This document shows positions 1 through 13,451 of a stretch of 64,000 bases of DNA, one piece after another. The stretch's first letter is position 1. Each line of letters starts with the position of its first letter. The translations under genes were made by a program, and so were the position numbers. This DNA is from Isoetes taiwanensis (lineage: Eukaryota > Streptophyta > Lycopodiopsida > Isoetales > Isoetaceae), in assembly GCA_021234155.1 (NCBI GenBank), contig JAJEKV010000052.1, positions 9,875,284-9,939,283 on the forward strand, given 5' to 3'. The notes beneath the pieces were generated by a model. That model was not told where the DNA came from and did not search any database. It worked only from the letters and a program-made list of their open reading frames with translations.

Positions 1-1712
1 TCAGTAGTCCACATAGATCACTATGAACAAGTTCATTTATTTTTGTAGCTCTTTTTCCTTTCTTATGAAAGGGTAATTTGCAATCTTTTCCTTTGAGGCA
101 ACCTTCACAAGTAATTTTTTCTCCTTCTTTAACTGCTGCACTGATTTGGCATGTTTTAATCATGTATTTCAGATTATTTTCGTAAGTGTGACCTAGTCTT
201 TCGTGCCACAATTTTATATTTGATAACATAACTACATTTATGGCATTTAGATCCCCATTTCTGAAACTAAATAATTTGCCAAATCGTTTATTGTTCATCA
301 TAACTTTACAATAATGCCTTTTAAAGTTCACATGATAACCCAAGTCTACAAGTTGAGTGACTAAAATAAGATGTTTAACCAAATTTAGAACACAAAGTAC
401 ATTCTCAAGAACTAATGGATTGCCATTTAGATCAAATAATTCCAACATCCATACTGCTCTCCACCTTACCATAAATTTCCATCTCTCCCATTTAGACAAA
501 GGCACTACGTTGCCTTTTCAGTTTTGTCTTTGAAACTTGGAAGGTGATTTAATCTGCCTTCTCTCTCCAGCTCACTATCTAACACATGATCATGTGTGTC
601 CTTTAGTTATGATCATAAGTAATGAATAATGTAGAATAGCGCTCACCTCGGCACCTTCATGCAGAAATTTCTGTCTTCTTCATTCTTGTTTTTTTACCTG
701 TGCCTTCTAATTTGGTATTGCAAATTTGCCTCTACCTCTTCCTCCATGAGCTCCTCCTCTGGTATTAGTTCCCCTACCACGTCCAGCATTGCTTGTGAAG
801 TTGCTCTTGTTCTCCCTTGGGCTAGAACAATTATTTGCTAAATGTCTAAAACCTTGACAATTAAACATTTCATTCCTTATTTGATTTAGGGGCGGTTGTT
901 TTGTTGAGGATGTCCATATGAGTCTAGCCGAATTAAAACAAGGAGGGCCAATCATCTTGCTCTTCACACCTGGAACCTCTTCCATTTTGAAGTATATACA
1001 AGATTTGATTTGTTCTTCAATTTCATCGTGAAGTCACTACATTTACACTCTAGTGTTTTTACTTTTAATCATCTTTACGCCTCCTCTCTCTCTCTCCTCT
1101 TAGCAACATTTCTAATTAGCAAGTTGTTTACATTTAGAAAATACACAATGCAAATTTGTCGATGCTCATTTGTTAGCATATGGAGTACTCGGCTGACCTC
1201 CATATCTCTGCCAATAATATTTGTGTCAAACTTTTCAAACATACTTCTTTACATCATCCTTTTCACCAAACCTCAGTCTCTGACTCCTTGTCTGTCTAAA
1301 ACATCCAATTTGAGAAAAGAAGTTCACTTGTTATGTTTGCAACATGTAGGCCCACATCTCTTTTAGGTGACATGCCTCTCTCAATTTTAGTAGAATAGAG
1401 CTTATCTTGCTCTTAATTGCAGCACAGCTTCCGGTACACCTTTGCTCTAGTTAAATTGAGAACTACTAACTTCTACTGCACTTGAATTGCCTGCTCCTCC
1501 TGTTGAACTTATTTCTCTTATGGGACTAACATTTGTATCTGATGCTGCAGCAGAAGCATAAGTACGTCCCCTAATCCTTCAACCTTCAAAATTTCTTCAA
1601 TCTTCTCTTTCCACGTTTGGAAACCAGCACCTCCTTTGTAAACTTCAACTGTGCTCAGTAAAGAAGCTCCCAACCTTGTTGCCATTGTAATATTAGTTCT
1701 GCTCTGATATCA
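1..1712 (-). mobile_element. Ty1/copia LTR retrotransposon, 5' internal part (broken)
   Basis: Read on the minus strand, the first 240 bases give a typical copia GAG-pre-integrase stretch: WHERLGHT, then a zinc-binding CEGCLKGK, then the integrase entry LVHSDLCG. Further along the element (707-985, minus) there is a gag-like segment with a degenerate CCHC knuckle followed by a Gly/Arg-rich tail. Gag would begin close to 1683, just after a primer-binding-like site at 1701-1712, which resembles the initiator-Met-tRNA PBS used by plant copia elements. The element runs off the left edge, so integrase, RT and the 3' LTR are not visible. It is clearly broken, with several interruptions. Family assignment is firm at superfamily level only. 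Confidence 0.85.
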
Positions 1713-1714
1713 GA

Positions 1715-1950
1715 TGTAGAAAACAATTACTAGGCAATGTTGTGTATATGCATTGTATTCTAAAGCATATACAATTTAGTCTTTATTCAAGTCTCATTTC
1801 TTATAGACAACAACTTAGTCTCACAACCAATACTTCATATTATTTAAGCAATCAAAATACTGTAGCAGGCTAAACAATGATCAAGCATTATCCATTGTAT
1901 CTTGAAATCAAACCTTAAAATACTCATAGGTATTACTTGATGCACACAGC
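1715..1950 (-). mobile_element. probable 5' LTR of the copia fossil (outer edge uncertain)
   Basis: Immediately outside the primer-binding-like site the minus-strand sequence ends in CA (plus-strand TG at 1715), as an LTR end should. The stretch is AT-rich and has no coding content. I could not see the matching outer end or a target-site duplication, so the right border is a guess. A shorter LTR ending near 1810 is also possible. Confidence 0.4.
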
Positions 1951-2500
1951 TGTTGGATCTTAGGGCCTAATAGCTTCATGTAGTAAATAATAATAATTGT
2001 GATAAAGTGGTTTGGCAGGGCCAGATCGGATCTAGTATTGATAGCGTAAATTCGTTATTTGCTATTCACATAATGAAATGCCCTTATGTCATTCGACCAC
2101 TGTAATTTTCAAATAAGGGCTTTACTAGGTTTCTTTAAAATAACCTAGGCATTGTTTATAAATTCATGGCTCACCTTGATAACCATATGATCTAATAGAA
2201 ATTTTATTCTTCACTTCCTAACTTGGCATGATCATTTCCAACAATAGTCACAAGACCTGTGTGTGTGGTTGTGTCTTGTCTTTTCTTTGTCGGCACCCTT
2301 GAAGATGGCACTCTAACGCTATTCTTCTTTTTTTTTTCTTACAGCTTGTTCATTCCCTTTTTGCACTTAAGAGTTTTAGGCTGAAGGAGAGATCTTATTC
2401 TCTCATCTCCGAGGCTTCAATCTGTCAAAAGATATTCTTCTATCGCGATCCTACGAATTTGTCTCAGACTCTACCGGTCTCTCTTCCGGTAGCATATTCA
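1951..2500. other. non-coding, nothing recognised
   Basis: This is AT-rich DNA with a T-rich run near 2325-2340 and no coding signal, RNA gene or repeat structure that I recognise. Confidence 0.5.
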
Positions 2501-3160
2501 CCACTTAGGTATATAAATGCCCAATTTGTGTAAAGTAATGCCGCCGCGCGAGGAGGGTTGGCTACCTTTCCAAGTCGATGGAGGAAGCACCAACCATGGT
2601 CAATTCGAAAAGCCTAATGCGGCAACCGATACACTTGATGACCGGAGATGCGAGAGGTGGAAGAGGAAGAAGAAACGCACTATGTTGGACCTAGAAAGGA
2701 GCATGCATAAGAATATTAATGTGGACTTGCTCCATATGATGATTCCTAGATGAAGGATGGCCAATATTTGATCGTCGGTACGTCGGATAGAAGATATACT
2801 TGTATCCCATTTGGTTGCTTGAGCATTTGTAGCGAATAATAACCCTAACGAGGAACAAGGTGCATGTAAGGTGGGTATTGAAGTCGATGAAATTCTGGAA
2901 AGGAGTCATTCGCGAAAAGCCGCTACAAAATTATTAACATGATGCAAGTGATCTCCCCTAATGGGTGAAATAGAAAATGATGTCATATGGAATCGGAAAG
3001 GGCAAGGTGGATCGAGCGGGTGCATGAAGATTCCAATCCTGCATGCGGATATAAGTTTAGAAGTCACTAGGAAAGATATCCAAATAAGCAAAATAAAGTC
3101 GCGAGAGTCCATGGAGTATGCTTATGATGTGAACCTTACTTTCATTTAGCAATCCTACTT
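2501..3160 (+). other. unrecognised coding-like remnant
   Basis: Base composition is more balanced here than in the flanks. Short open frames (2517-2753 and 2961-3149) carry a charged, Lys/Arg-rich stretch (RKKKRT), as transposon gag or transposase remnants often do. No diagnostic motif is present and I cannot assign a family. It could be a decayed transposon fragment or chance. Confidence 0.25.
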
Positions 3161-4840
3161 TTCGATTACGCATCGACTTTATGTATTTGTGTGCTTTCAT
3201 TGTAATCTTACTTTTCGGTGTATGAAAGGTATCTTACTCTCATTGTCGGCAGTATAAATGTGGTGAGTTACATCCTATTGCACTTGCCTGTAGAATCTGG
3301 GAAGCGTGATTAACCTGAGGTGTTAACTTGTAATTTGAGACATGTTAGAATCAATTCTGACAATAAAAAGTATTTACCTGAATTCTACTTTGTTGGAATT
3401 GGAGTTTCACTATTTGTAAATTCCAAAATGATGGATTAATTTCAAAATAACAGAATCGTGGTTAATCATAGAAGTTTAACAAAGTGATATGACTTTGCGG
3501 CATTCTTCTTCTATGGTGGATTCATCCTGTGGCATTCTCCTGCGCAACATTCAATCAAGAAGGGCATCAAAAGGGTGTGGGGTTTGCAGCTAAGTCCGAC
3601 ACCAATTAAAATAGCTGTGAAGATTCAAAATCCTAAAGACAAGGTTGTGTAGTTGTTTTTACTTCTAGATGGTTCATTAAAGTTTTATTCTTTTCACACA
3701 ATCTTCTGATTCTTACGGATTTGGAATGCAACTTTGGTTCTCTCAGGTCTAAGTGCTTGAACAAATGAGGCTTCAGAAATATAAATAACGCTTGTTGGTG
3801 TGGAATTCGGGCAAATGATGAAAGCTTGAGTCTAGCTCAACAAAAAATTTTAAGGTATTATTTGATAAAAGGAGGTGTATTTTGATGCATTCTTAGCTTG
3901 TTCTGGGCACCTGTTTTATGCATTTTGTTTTAGTTTCGCTCTTGTTTTAGTTTTGCTCCTATAGCCATAGATTGAAGTCTATTGCATATTACTTTGCCAA
4001 CAATCATGCCCAACATGGGATTTGTTTTAAACAAACGGTCTTATATCACGGTTTGAATGTAGAGTGGAGTCCATTGGATATTCTTTTTGTTGTTGTACAG
4101 GAGAATGATGTTTAATATATTTTGTTGTTGAATCAAAACCTTGCAGGAACATTCAAACAACTTGAAAGCTTCATCCCACTTTGGGAAGTGAAAATATTAA
4201 GTTTTCTACCTACTGTTCATGTGATAGGAAGCTTTGCATTCTTAATTTTAGTAACATTTTGATCGATTTTTGTCACGCTCGTTAAATCTTTTGTGCATGC
4301 TCTTTGTTCTATAATTTCCTTGTTAATATTCTTGTTAATATTTCTATTTTGTTATTTGGTCTGATCATATTTGATACTAAGCTCACATATGCAATGCCTT
4401 ACCATTGCTTTTTTTTTATTTCACTTTGCAGATTACATAGGCAGCGACTCTTTGGAGCTATGTAGTCATGAAGGATATGACTAAACCTATAGACAAATAC
4501 ATAGTTATTAGTATGTTGTTTTAGATGTAGTTTCTCTTCAAGTTGGAGACTTGAGGTTTATTGAAAGATAATAATTTTATGCCTAAATTGGATTTTGGAG
4601 TTCAAGTCCTTATTCAGGTTGATAGCCTTTGGGGGACTAGGCCCCAAAGCAATACAAAGCATCATTATATGAAGGTTAGAGTGATGTAGGCTAAACTGGT
4701 GCAAGAAAATGATTACGGATAATCATGTTTGTTTTCTTCCTATAAAAATCTGATTTATTACATTTTTCACTCAAATTGAAGTTACAATATGAACCTCGTG
4801 TATGTTATTAGCTTGAGCCATAATTGAGAAGAGTTGCGAG
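3161..4840. other. non-coding, nothing recognised
   Basis: AT-rich sequence with T-rich runs and no sustained open frame, splice-bounded exon or repeat unit that I can support. Confidence 0.5.
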
Positions 4841-6560
4841 CCAAAAGAGAGGTCCCCAAGATCTGTGTTGCTCTACGCAGCACCGGCGTACCCGCCTATA
4901 ATGATGCGTCTTGGTCCACGGCATTTTCATTAGATTGAAGCTTTTGAATGGCTAGAATCGGCGGATGTTTCCATCTATTGTCTTGCCATGTCGACCATTG
5001 ATGATCTGGCGAGATGGCGGTGATATGGTAGGGGTTTGCGGTGCTTGTCACGAGGATTCCTTTGTTCTTTGAGGTAGCAGTAGGAGGATTTCCGTGGTGC
5101 GATGAGTGTGGAGTTGGGCGCGAGGTGGTGGTGTGGTTGGGAGAGGTGGTGTGGGGCGAGGCCCGGGCTTAATGGCGCTGGCGCCCATTGGATAAGCGAG
5201 GGGCTATAAGGGCGTGGTATGCAGCTCGGGGAGGCTTTCCGGATGATGATTTGGTTGTGGCAGCTAGTCTCGAGGGCAGTGGGAGAAATTTGTACATTGA
5301 TCTATGCGGGGATATCCGGTGGCGGTTTGTGGCATGAGGTGGGGAGCAGTCCGGTTAGGTAAAGAACAGGTGTGGCCATGGTTCTATGGGGGGTGCTGGG
5401 GGACTTCCAACGATTTGAAGTGGAGTGTCACGTCTGGCGTAGGTCACTGGCGTGATTAATCCTCGGCTCTAGGTATTGACTGTGGAGTTGACTGATGGCA
5501 CGGTGGGTGGGCATGTGGGGCTGACGCTTCTCCTCACGGGGTCAGAATAGGTAGATCCTTTCAGGTTGGAATGTCTTGAAGAGTGCGGTCCTCTAGTAGT
5601 AAGAGGGCAGAAGGCGTTTTCTTGGCACTTAAACGATTTAGCATCTACATTATTGTTTGCATTCGGGAACACTGTGCAGTATCCCGCAGGGGAGTGATAT
5701 GTCTAGGCTCATGAATCTTGATTTACTCTCTAATGCTTCTTCTGCAGGACTGGTGGGGGGTACTCTTATTGCTTGGAGGATATGGATGTGTGAGTCCGTG
5801 GGAGCGAGTTTGGTCGGTGTTGAGGCAATCATTAAGTGATGGTTTGGAGAGAGGGAGGGCAAGAGTGGGGATTGTTAATATTTTATGCCCCTAATCAGCC
5901 CAGCCTGAAGTGCTATGGGCCGAATAAGTTCTTGAGCCCGCTTGGTGGGTGCAATTAAGCAGTTGTTGTTAGGGGACTTCAATATGGTAGGCGAGTAGAG
6001 GATGGCTGGATTACGGAACCGGGTGTGCATGGGTTTGAGAGGGACAGTGGTCTTGTTTGTTCCCGGGGATTTGGCCTTGGTTGGGGTCCTTTGCAGGACA
6101 TAGCTTTCACTGTGTGTAATAGGCGGTCCAGCAATGTGAGCGAGGCGTATCTTTGAGCATGGCCGATGTTAATAATAGCGCCAACCTTTTACATGGGGAT
6201 GGGAAGGGTGGCCTTTTCTTTTAGAAGATGCGTGCATCTACCTCCATTTGATCGATATTACCCTCGGGTTTTTGTCGGTCAGGGGAGTGCGTTGCACTCG
6301 CGGCCCTGGGGCCGGTGTTAGTTTGAACACGGAAACTACCGGGCGATCTCTACCCGGACTTCTGACCCGGTGCCAAGAGTTGTGGCTTGATACCACCTTT
6401 TTCATCTCACGAAGGGTATGTATGCGGTATGGTATTGCCTTGGCGGTGAAGCGTTTTGCCAAGGTCTTTGGTGGCGTGTCTGGCGGCCGGAAGGCGGGAG
6501 GTTGCATGGTTTTATCGGGGAGTTGGAGGATGAGGCGCGACGTAGAGTAGCATTAGGGAG
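4841..6560 (+). mobile_element. LINE (L1-type) remnant with APE endonuclease motifs
   Basis: A GC-richer block breaks the AT-rich background. In plus-strand frames it shows the order expected of the endonuclease of a plant L1-type LINE. First comes GLVGGTLIAW (5747-5776), like the family's AGGVLLAW block. Next is a VGIVNI stretch followed by an APNQP-like stretch (5860-5890), and then LLGDFNMV (5967-5990), the conserved GDFN core. Downstream an FDRYY-like segment (about 6250) resembles the LDRFLV block. Several frame changes and stops separate these blocks, so the copy is dead. The region left of 5700 may be ORF1 or linker, but I see no zinc knuckle in it. The matching RT part may be the block at 9.77-12.56 kb. 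Confidence 0.6.
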
Positions 6561-6939
6561 AATAACAAGGTGATGGTGCAAAGCGCAATGACTGTGGTGC
6601 AATTCGCGATTCCTTTTTCAAAAAAGCGTAAATTAGGTATTTTTACCTTTTTAAAAGCGGGCGCAAAAAAATTAAAGCAGTCCAATAAGTACACATTTAG
6701 CAGAGAGGGGCCAGTTTTTTGCTCTAAGTCAAACTAAAGAAACGGGACTTTTTAAAAACATTAAAATCTGAGGAAAAGAAAAAATGTCTATCTTGGCGCG
6801 CGGGCTGGCGATCGAGATTCAATTAATATCTCACAAGAAACGCATTTAATATCAATGGGACATTTTTGCGGGAACTTCTTCTAACCCGATTATCGGAATG
6901 TCGATGGCGTGTATAGTATTTGGTGTGTAGAAGCATTTG

Positions 6940-7640
6940 TGAGTGTTTTTCTATGCATATTTGCCTATCTCTTTGGTGCATAGACAAACTGTTATATTCA
7001 GCTAAAACCCTGAGCTTGTGGAAATAATCATGAAGAACTTTCGATAAGATTTTTTGCCTATGCATGAAGTAGATAATAGAGATCCTACATATATATATGA
7101 CCATTATCTTTGAGAGTAATGTGCTCATTCTAAGTACAAAAGATTGTGTAATTTGGAAATGTCCCCAAAATGGTAACACATGCGTGCTTTATAACTTGGA
7201 ATGAACTTCAAACTTTTTCTCAGAATATTTTTCTCCTCCTCCCGAGAAGCTTTTTTAAGGTCTTCTGAGAATCTGCAATTGCACTTGTTTTTAAAAGCTT
7301 TCTTTGTCATACTGCAAGAGACAAAGTATTTAATCAACAATTTGTTTATTTGTCCGTGTCTATGCACAAAGGCTTTCTTTGTCTATACCAAGATAAAGTA
7401 TTTTAAACACCTGTTGTTTTGCATTTGTCTATGTTTATAACGCATAGACAAGAGTTATTTCATTTCTCGTGTATTTTTAAACATTGTTTTTTGTTTGTCT
7501 GTGTCTATGCGCGCAGACCAAAGTTATTCATTCTCTCGTGTCTATGTGCGCACCAGGCAAATTTTCTTCTTTGTTTGTGCTATGTGTGTGCGCATAGGCA
7601 GTATTTCTTTTGTTTGTGTCCATCTCTATATGTGCATAAC
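6940..7640. repeat. degenerate tandem repeats with small palindromes
   Basis: Motifs of the kind TGTCTATG, often followed within 5-20 bases by CATAGACA-like complements, recur at irregular spacing of about 30-70 bases (for example 7352, 7427, 7500, 7540 and 7580). They lie in T-rich sequence. No open frame of substance is present. This may be a decayed minisatellite. Confidence 0.4.
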
Positions 7641-8460
7641 CATCACATTCCCACTTATGCTAGGTTGTCTAGACTTGTTGTCACACTTTAAGTATATACA
7701 AAGCATTGTTCCCGATATACACACACACATAGCTTGATCAAGCATGATCAATTGAAATTTAAAACGTAAAATTAAGAACACATCAAAGTAACCTTGCTCA
7801 TATGTGTATGGGCCAACATGCAAAGCGTTGCAAAGGGCATGGAGAACATCGAGGCCTTTGGCGAGAAATTAACCTCCCCAAACAAGTCTATAACTGTAGT
7901 GGTGATCCAATTCTTTGAGATTCAAGCTACTTACTATATTTTTGTGAGGTATTCATAAAAGTTATTCATTTCTATATTCCCTTTAAAATTCTAAAACTCA
8001 AATTAATTGAACATGCTTCGAGAAAACTAATTATTGTTCAAAAATAGAACGCAAAATAACACATATCGGCTCTGAAATTGCTTGCAAAGAAAAAGTCCAC
8101 TCAAAATTATCTTAAAAATTTACACCAAAGTATACTTGCAAAATCACCAAAATCCACCTTCAAATCACCTTAAAAGCTTCCCTGTTTACAAAGAAAGGAA
8201 CAAATTCATGCAAAATTGTCCCATACATGCTTTTTCCATAAGATTTGAGTCGAAATTGCAAAATTTTCAAATCATACAAAAATCTTCTTACCTCTGCAAA
8301 TAAGGCTGGTACATGAACATGTTAAAGCTTCATACAAAACTATAAAATCCCGTTAGGACTTACTGGTACGGGAAATCTGAGAATAACATGCGGATATAAT
8401 CATGCTTTCAAGCTCTAGGTTGCAAGAGCTTATGATGCAGATTACTTTTGCAAAGCATTT

Positions 8461-8489
8461 TCTCTCTATCTATATCTATCTATCTCTAG
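8461..8489. repeat. TCTA/TCTC simple repeat
   Basis: A short run of tetranucleotide units, slightly imperfect. Confidence 0.8.
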
Positions 8490-9770
8490 AGATTTATTAA
8501 TGGTGTGAAGCACTCAAAGCTTCAGAATAGCGGAAATGTGAAATAGCGCAAATGTAGCGACCATAGCCCAAAAAGGGGATCTCCCAGCACATATTAAACG
8601 AAGAAAGGACAAAGGGGAAAAATAAGAGGAAAGAAGAGAGATAAAAGGCGGTAGAGTTCAAACCTTACCTCCAAACCCCGCAGGAGGCAGATTCAACGCC
8701 ATTGAAGCAAACTTTGAAATATTTTCATATGTTTTCATTTATATTCGTAACAACCTATCCTATAACCTGCCAAATAATCTACCTATTTTCTAGTTTGTGT
8801 CGATGCGGTTCAACTTTCTACATCCGCACCTTCCACTTGTAGCTTCTAATTCTTGCTTCTACTGTGAATGGCCCGATGAATTTGGCGGTTTTGAAGCAAC
8901 TTGGCCATTTGATAATGATCTTAGGCACACAGGAAAAACTCCAGAAGACACGGCTACGACATTATGACGATAGGGTTGAAAAACTTACTTTTATAGCGGC
9001 GCTGGCAGTCCATCGCGGGGAGGGTTACGTCCAGCGCCGAGAATCTGGCGCATCTCGAACTTCGGGGTGCAAACTGCATTTTGGTGCATCTCGAACACAA
9101 AAGCGAGCGAGCGGGATTTTAGGCGAAATGGCAAAAGAGCGGAGAAAAAAAGTATCATTCCTGTAAACAGGACAACTTCCTATAAACTTTTGCCCGCATG
9201 GGTACTGACCTTACCTAAAAGAATTCTCTGAGCCTACTGCTTATTTTTTCCCGAACCTGCCTTGTTTTTCCGTGCCCAACCTATAGCGCGCGACACATTC
9301 CGAACCTCTTCCATGTGCGGACCATCCTTAAAACCATCGATATATTATCTATCTTTTGATATCCCTTTAGGATCCACTATCGCGACATAATTTTTTGTTT
9401 TTATTTTTGTGCCTTATCTCTTGGCGCATAGCATGTGTGATGCTCCTCCAGGCAATAAAAATATGGAAACCTTTTAATGTTTTTGTCTATTTTAAAATTT
9501 GTGTCCAAAATTTATTTAGTTCTTTTCGTTTTGCCACTTTTGAATGTGTCGAAAACAACTAAATTAGATTATTATTTTTTACTTGCTAAAATGGGGATGT
9601 CAAATTAACAAGGCGCCAACTTTTGTATTTGACCCCTAAAATAGCTACCAAATTAAGTAATTTAGGGTCATTTTTTTAGTGATGACCCCAAAAGTGGCTA
9701 TGAATTTAAGGGTATTTTAGGGAATCTTTTGAAAGATGCTTTTATTAATTACAAGCGCCAAGTCATTAGT

Positions 9771-12560
9771 GTGTTTACCGTCCATATTGAATCTTGATGT
9801 TCGCGGTATTGTTGCTCTGGAAGCCGAGGGAGTTAAAGGAGGAGGAAGTCACGAGGCGTGTGAAAGCGACCCATACAGTTGAAGGGGAGAGGGACACAAG
9901 TTAAGTGTCAGTGTTCTTGAGCTGGCCATTGCGGCGGCGATATCACGGCATCTATAAGTCCCTTGCTTTGCACGATGTAAACAGGACTTTTGGAGGATCC
10001 AGCTGATTTCGCAGTATGTGCCGCTCATTTTCTCGGGGGGTTTTAACACGGCCACACTCTTCCCTATGGCCGAGGAGATCACGGGGAGGAAGGAGGGCTT
10101 GTTTTGAAACATTAAGCCTCTATTACGCCTCACCAGTGAGAGCAGGAGGCTTGAGGAGCTCGGAGAGGATTTAAGCGGCACGTAATACAGCCAGGATGAA
10201 TGAAGAATTTTGGATGGCATCCACCTGTGGATTTCTTCGGACTGCTGCTATTGGGAGTGAAAAATTTTGGTGAGTGTACAGTGTACACTTGAGTTCTTCG
10301 ATCTTCTCAAATGGATGGGATCTTGAATCGCATGCATTTCGCCAGTTCTAAGGTTAGCGACTGCCTTCTATGATTTAGGCCTATCTCATATTTGTCCTCG
10401 TGTATATAGATTATTGCGAAAGCCACAGCGAGAGAAGTTGGGCGGTGTTGACTTCTTCAGTAGTAGGTCTCTTGATGCAGGTTTGTCAGGAGGAACATTT
10501 GACTAATATTTGCGCGTATGAGGGAACCTTTATTGGGCGGAAGAGCGAGGGGCAGGCATTGCGCACTATCTCTTAAGCTTGACTTTTGCAAAGCTTGCGA
10601 TAGTGTCCGTTAGGGTCTTATCTGCCATGATGTTAGCGTTGGGGCCGCTTCAGAAAACAGATCATGGTACGCTGCCGATTAAACGCCGCGAACTCTGATG
10701 GTGTGTGCGGTGAACCCTCGCCCGTTTTCTCCTTGGGCGGTGCGTCGGGGGTGCCCTTTGGCCCGTTTTTGTTGTTTACAATTGGCGGAATTGCTTGTCC
10801 ACCGATTATTTGAGCAGGTAGGAGGGTGGTGGATGGAGCCGGATGCGAGGATGGTAGCGACAAATTATTAACCGGGAGGAAGAGAATTTCTGCGAGAATG
10901 TGAAGGTTTATTGGATACTCCTGGCTTCCAGACATTCTTAGGTAGGAGTAGTACTCGCATTATACTGAAAGAACATCCTTCGCGGTAGCCGAGTAATACT
11001 ATAAACATTTATTCCCTTTGGAGGGGATGTGAGCACCATGGGGAGGGTGTGGGATGAGATTTTTGCGGGGATTGCGAGAAAAACACCTCAGTGGTGGAAG
11101 AGTAGCAAGTTGTCAGCGGGTGGGATCACTGAAGCCCACTTGAAATCGATTGCTGTAGCCTCATGTGTATCTGAAGGCATCACTTGTGCACTAGCTCACG
11201 AGGAGTAGATGGGAGAAGGCTGGATAAGATTGTTAATTTTTATTTGTGTGTGGATGATGAAGGGTTGTTAAAGGAGTATGGCTTTGATACGATGTCTCTC
11301 GCATGTCCAGGGAGGATGGGGGGCGGCGTGATGGATTTATTTGCATAGTAGGTGTTGGTCTCCAAGTTTATTTGCGGGCGATACCTGCGGATGGAGCATC
11401 TTCTCACAGTGTGGCCAGTATTTATTTGCGATCTCTTCGCCATTAATGTGTGGCGTTTGGGAGCGGTTGTGCATGTGGAGTTACTTACGAACCTTTGTTG
11501 GCCATGGTCGACCTTTCACATGCATCTCTTTTGAGGTATTCTAGCGGGCTTGGGATCATCATGTCGCGTGTGTGCTCTTCCGGCTAGATTGTACCTCGGT
11601 TATCACCACTCTTCTCCTTTCTTGTAGGTTCCATTACCCCCTAGCCGCGCACTTGCCCTTGGCTGCCTTGTGCATGCTCGGTGCTTGGCTGCGTTGGAGG
11701 CAATTTCTTGTGTCCACCTTGGAGGATTGGTATTGGGATGGTGAGAGGCTAGCTTAGTGGGGAGTTCTTCGAGCTAAAACTTTTTGCGCTACGAGGCGAT
11801 GGCGGGGGCCCGCATACCTGAACGCGTGTGGTATTCGCTACACATACCTATAGTCCCTCGGGGATGATGATGTGTGAAAGTGGTGGGGGTTTGGAAGGTC
11901 CATCAGGATGTTGTGTCTCATGTCTTCTTGCACAATGCGTGGGGGTCTTCTTAAGTGTGGCGCTATTCATGACATGCCTTTAGGGGCAGTGGTCTGGATT
12001 TTGCGGGTTCTCGTGCTTTTCGGTTTGGGCGTGGACATGATCTCCGCCCCAGAAGGTTAAGTGCCTTGTGGCGGGTGGTGCACGGTATGCTCGGGGAGTG
12101 AATACCCTTGTGAGTCCGGTTTAGGCGGGTGTAGCAGGCCTCTCTTATTGTTGGCGCTACTTCGTGAGGCGCGGGCATTATGCAGTTTATGCCGCCGCTT
12201 ACTTTGGGGATTGAGTTGGGCTCTATTTTGGTGAATTGACTAGCGTGATTCTTTGCGCTATATCACGGTGCTTGGCGACAAGCGCTACGCTCTGTGTGGC
12301 AGTTTGGTGTGTGTGGCTGATTTAGGCGGCTGGTTGTGGATCTTCAGAGGATTGACCCAGCCTGCAGCCTCTGCAGATTCCTGAGCTGGAGTACAGCAGT
12401 TTCAAGCTTTACATTCAGAGGTGTGGTTTTGTTTGAACTTTGGGTAGTCAGATGGTGATGTAGTCGGTTTGTCTGTGATACTAGGATTCTGGATTTCGTA
12501 CAGGGGTTTGGTATGAGTGTGTCGAGGTATAAATGCTGACTGGATCCGCCTCTCTCCACG
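9771..12560 (+). mobile_element. LINE remnant, RT and C-terminal region (tentative)
   Basis: A GC-richer block with scattered plus-strand coding similarity in the order of a plant LINE ORF2. There is a GVPFGPFLLF segment near 10740-10780, like the family's QGCPLAPYLF motif. At about 11050-11150 comes a VWDEIFAGIARK stretch followed by WWKSSKLSAGG, which resembles the KLQWWSSRKLSLAGR region after the RT palm. Trp-rich blocks follow near 11390-11520. Stops and frame changes are frequent, and no YADD core was found. The resemblance is by eye only, so this could be another repeat of similar composition. Confidence 0.4.
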
Positions 12561-13187
12561 CCTTTGTAACGTGCAAATTCTTTTGCAATATATTGATGAC
12601 CACGGTTCTTCAAAAAGAGAATTGTTGCGTCATAATCAAGACTATTTCTATGGCCTTGATTTAGTATCCTAATAGTGGTTATTGTGTAGTATAATTTGGC
12701 CTTATTTATTTGGATGTTAAAGGAATGCATTTCTTACACCGTTCACAATTACAGGAGTTTTTGTGATTACATATTGCATTTGAAATTTTAAGTTTTATTT
12801 CAAAATTTTGATGCATGCAACTCTATCAAATTCCTTTTCAAAAAGAAGTTTTCAATATATAGCCTTACCCACATGCAATCTTTTACATGGCCACATACTT
12901 GGTTTTGTGACAAAGAATTTGTATCTCCATTTGTTTAAGATAGAGATAGATAGGGTTTTTAGCATCCACGGAGATCAAATTGGCCATGAGACCCAAATAA
13001 CAAAAGGGACATGGAAGACCAAAAGTACAAAATGCTTTGGATACTAATCATAATGCAGGAATAATGAATTTTGTGCTACTTATGGCTATCTAGACATGTA
13101 ATCCGAGGATTGGAAGGCCTCTTTCTAGAATGAGATTGTTGTGCACTCGCGTACATCACCGGTATTTTCTTTTTACCTGCAAGCGGG

Positions 13188-13451
13188 TTGCCTCGCATGG
13201 GATTTATACGATTACACACAATTGAAGAGGAGAGGGAGTCCCTCACCTTTGAAACTATAGTTATACCATGTAAAGAATATGTGGAAAGGCAGGTGAGGAA
13301 GGTGGTTACATACATGCGCAATATATGCATTCAGCTTCTTGTCCCTAACCTCCCAAAACCAAACAAGCACATGAGTCTAGAATGCCATGCTTGTTGGGCC
13401 AGATATTTTGCCGTGATAGGCTCTTTCCTTCTTTCCTGGAGATGGTTCTAG
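13188..13451 (+). other. 87-residue open frame, unrecognised
   Basis: The frame runs from an ATG for 87 codons. It has a charged amphipathic N-terminal half (IEEERESLTFET, then KEYVERQVRKV) and a Cys/Trp-bearing end (CHACWARYF). The composition is more protein-like than that of other short frames nearby, but no domain is recognised, there is no obvious splice context, and the flanks are AT-rich. It may be an exon remnant or chance. Confidence 0.2.

Larger units (their letters stand above)
6561..9770. other. AT-rich stretch between two LINE-like blocks
   Basis: No gene is recognised. It holds a degenerate repeat field (6940-7640), a TCTA simple repeat (8461-8489) and a small GC-richer patch (8990-9320). 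It could be an insertion that split a LINE, or unrelated DNA between two LINE fragments. Confidence 0.4.
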
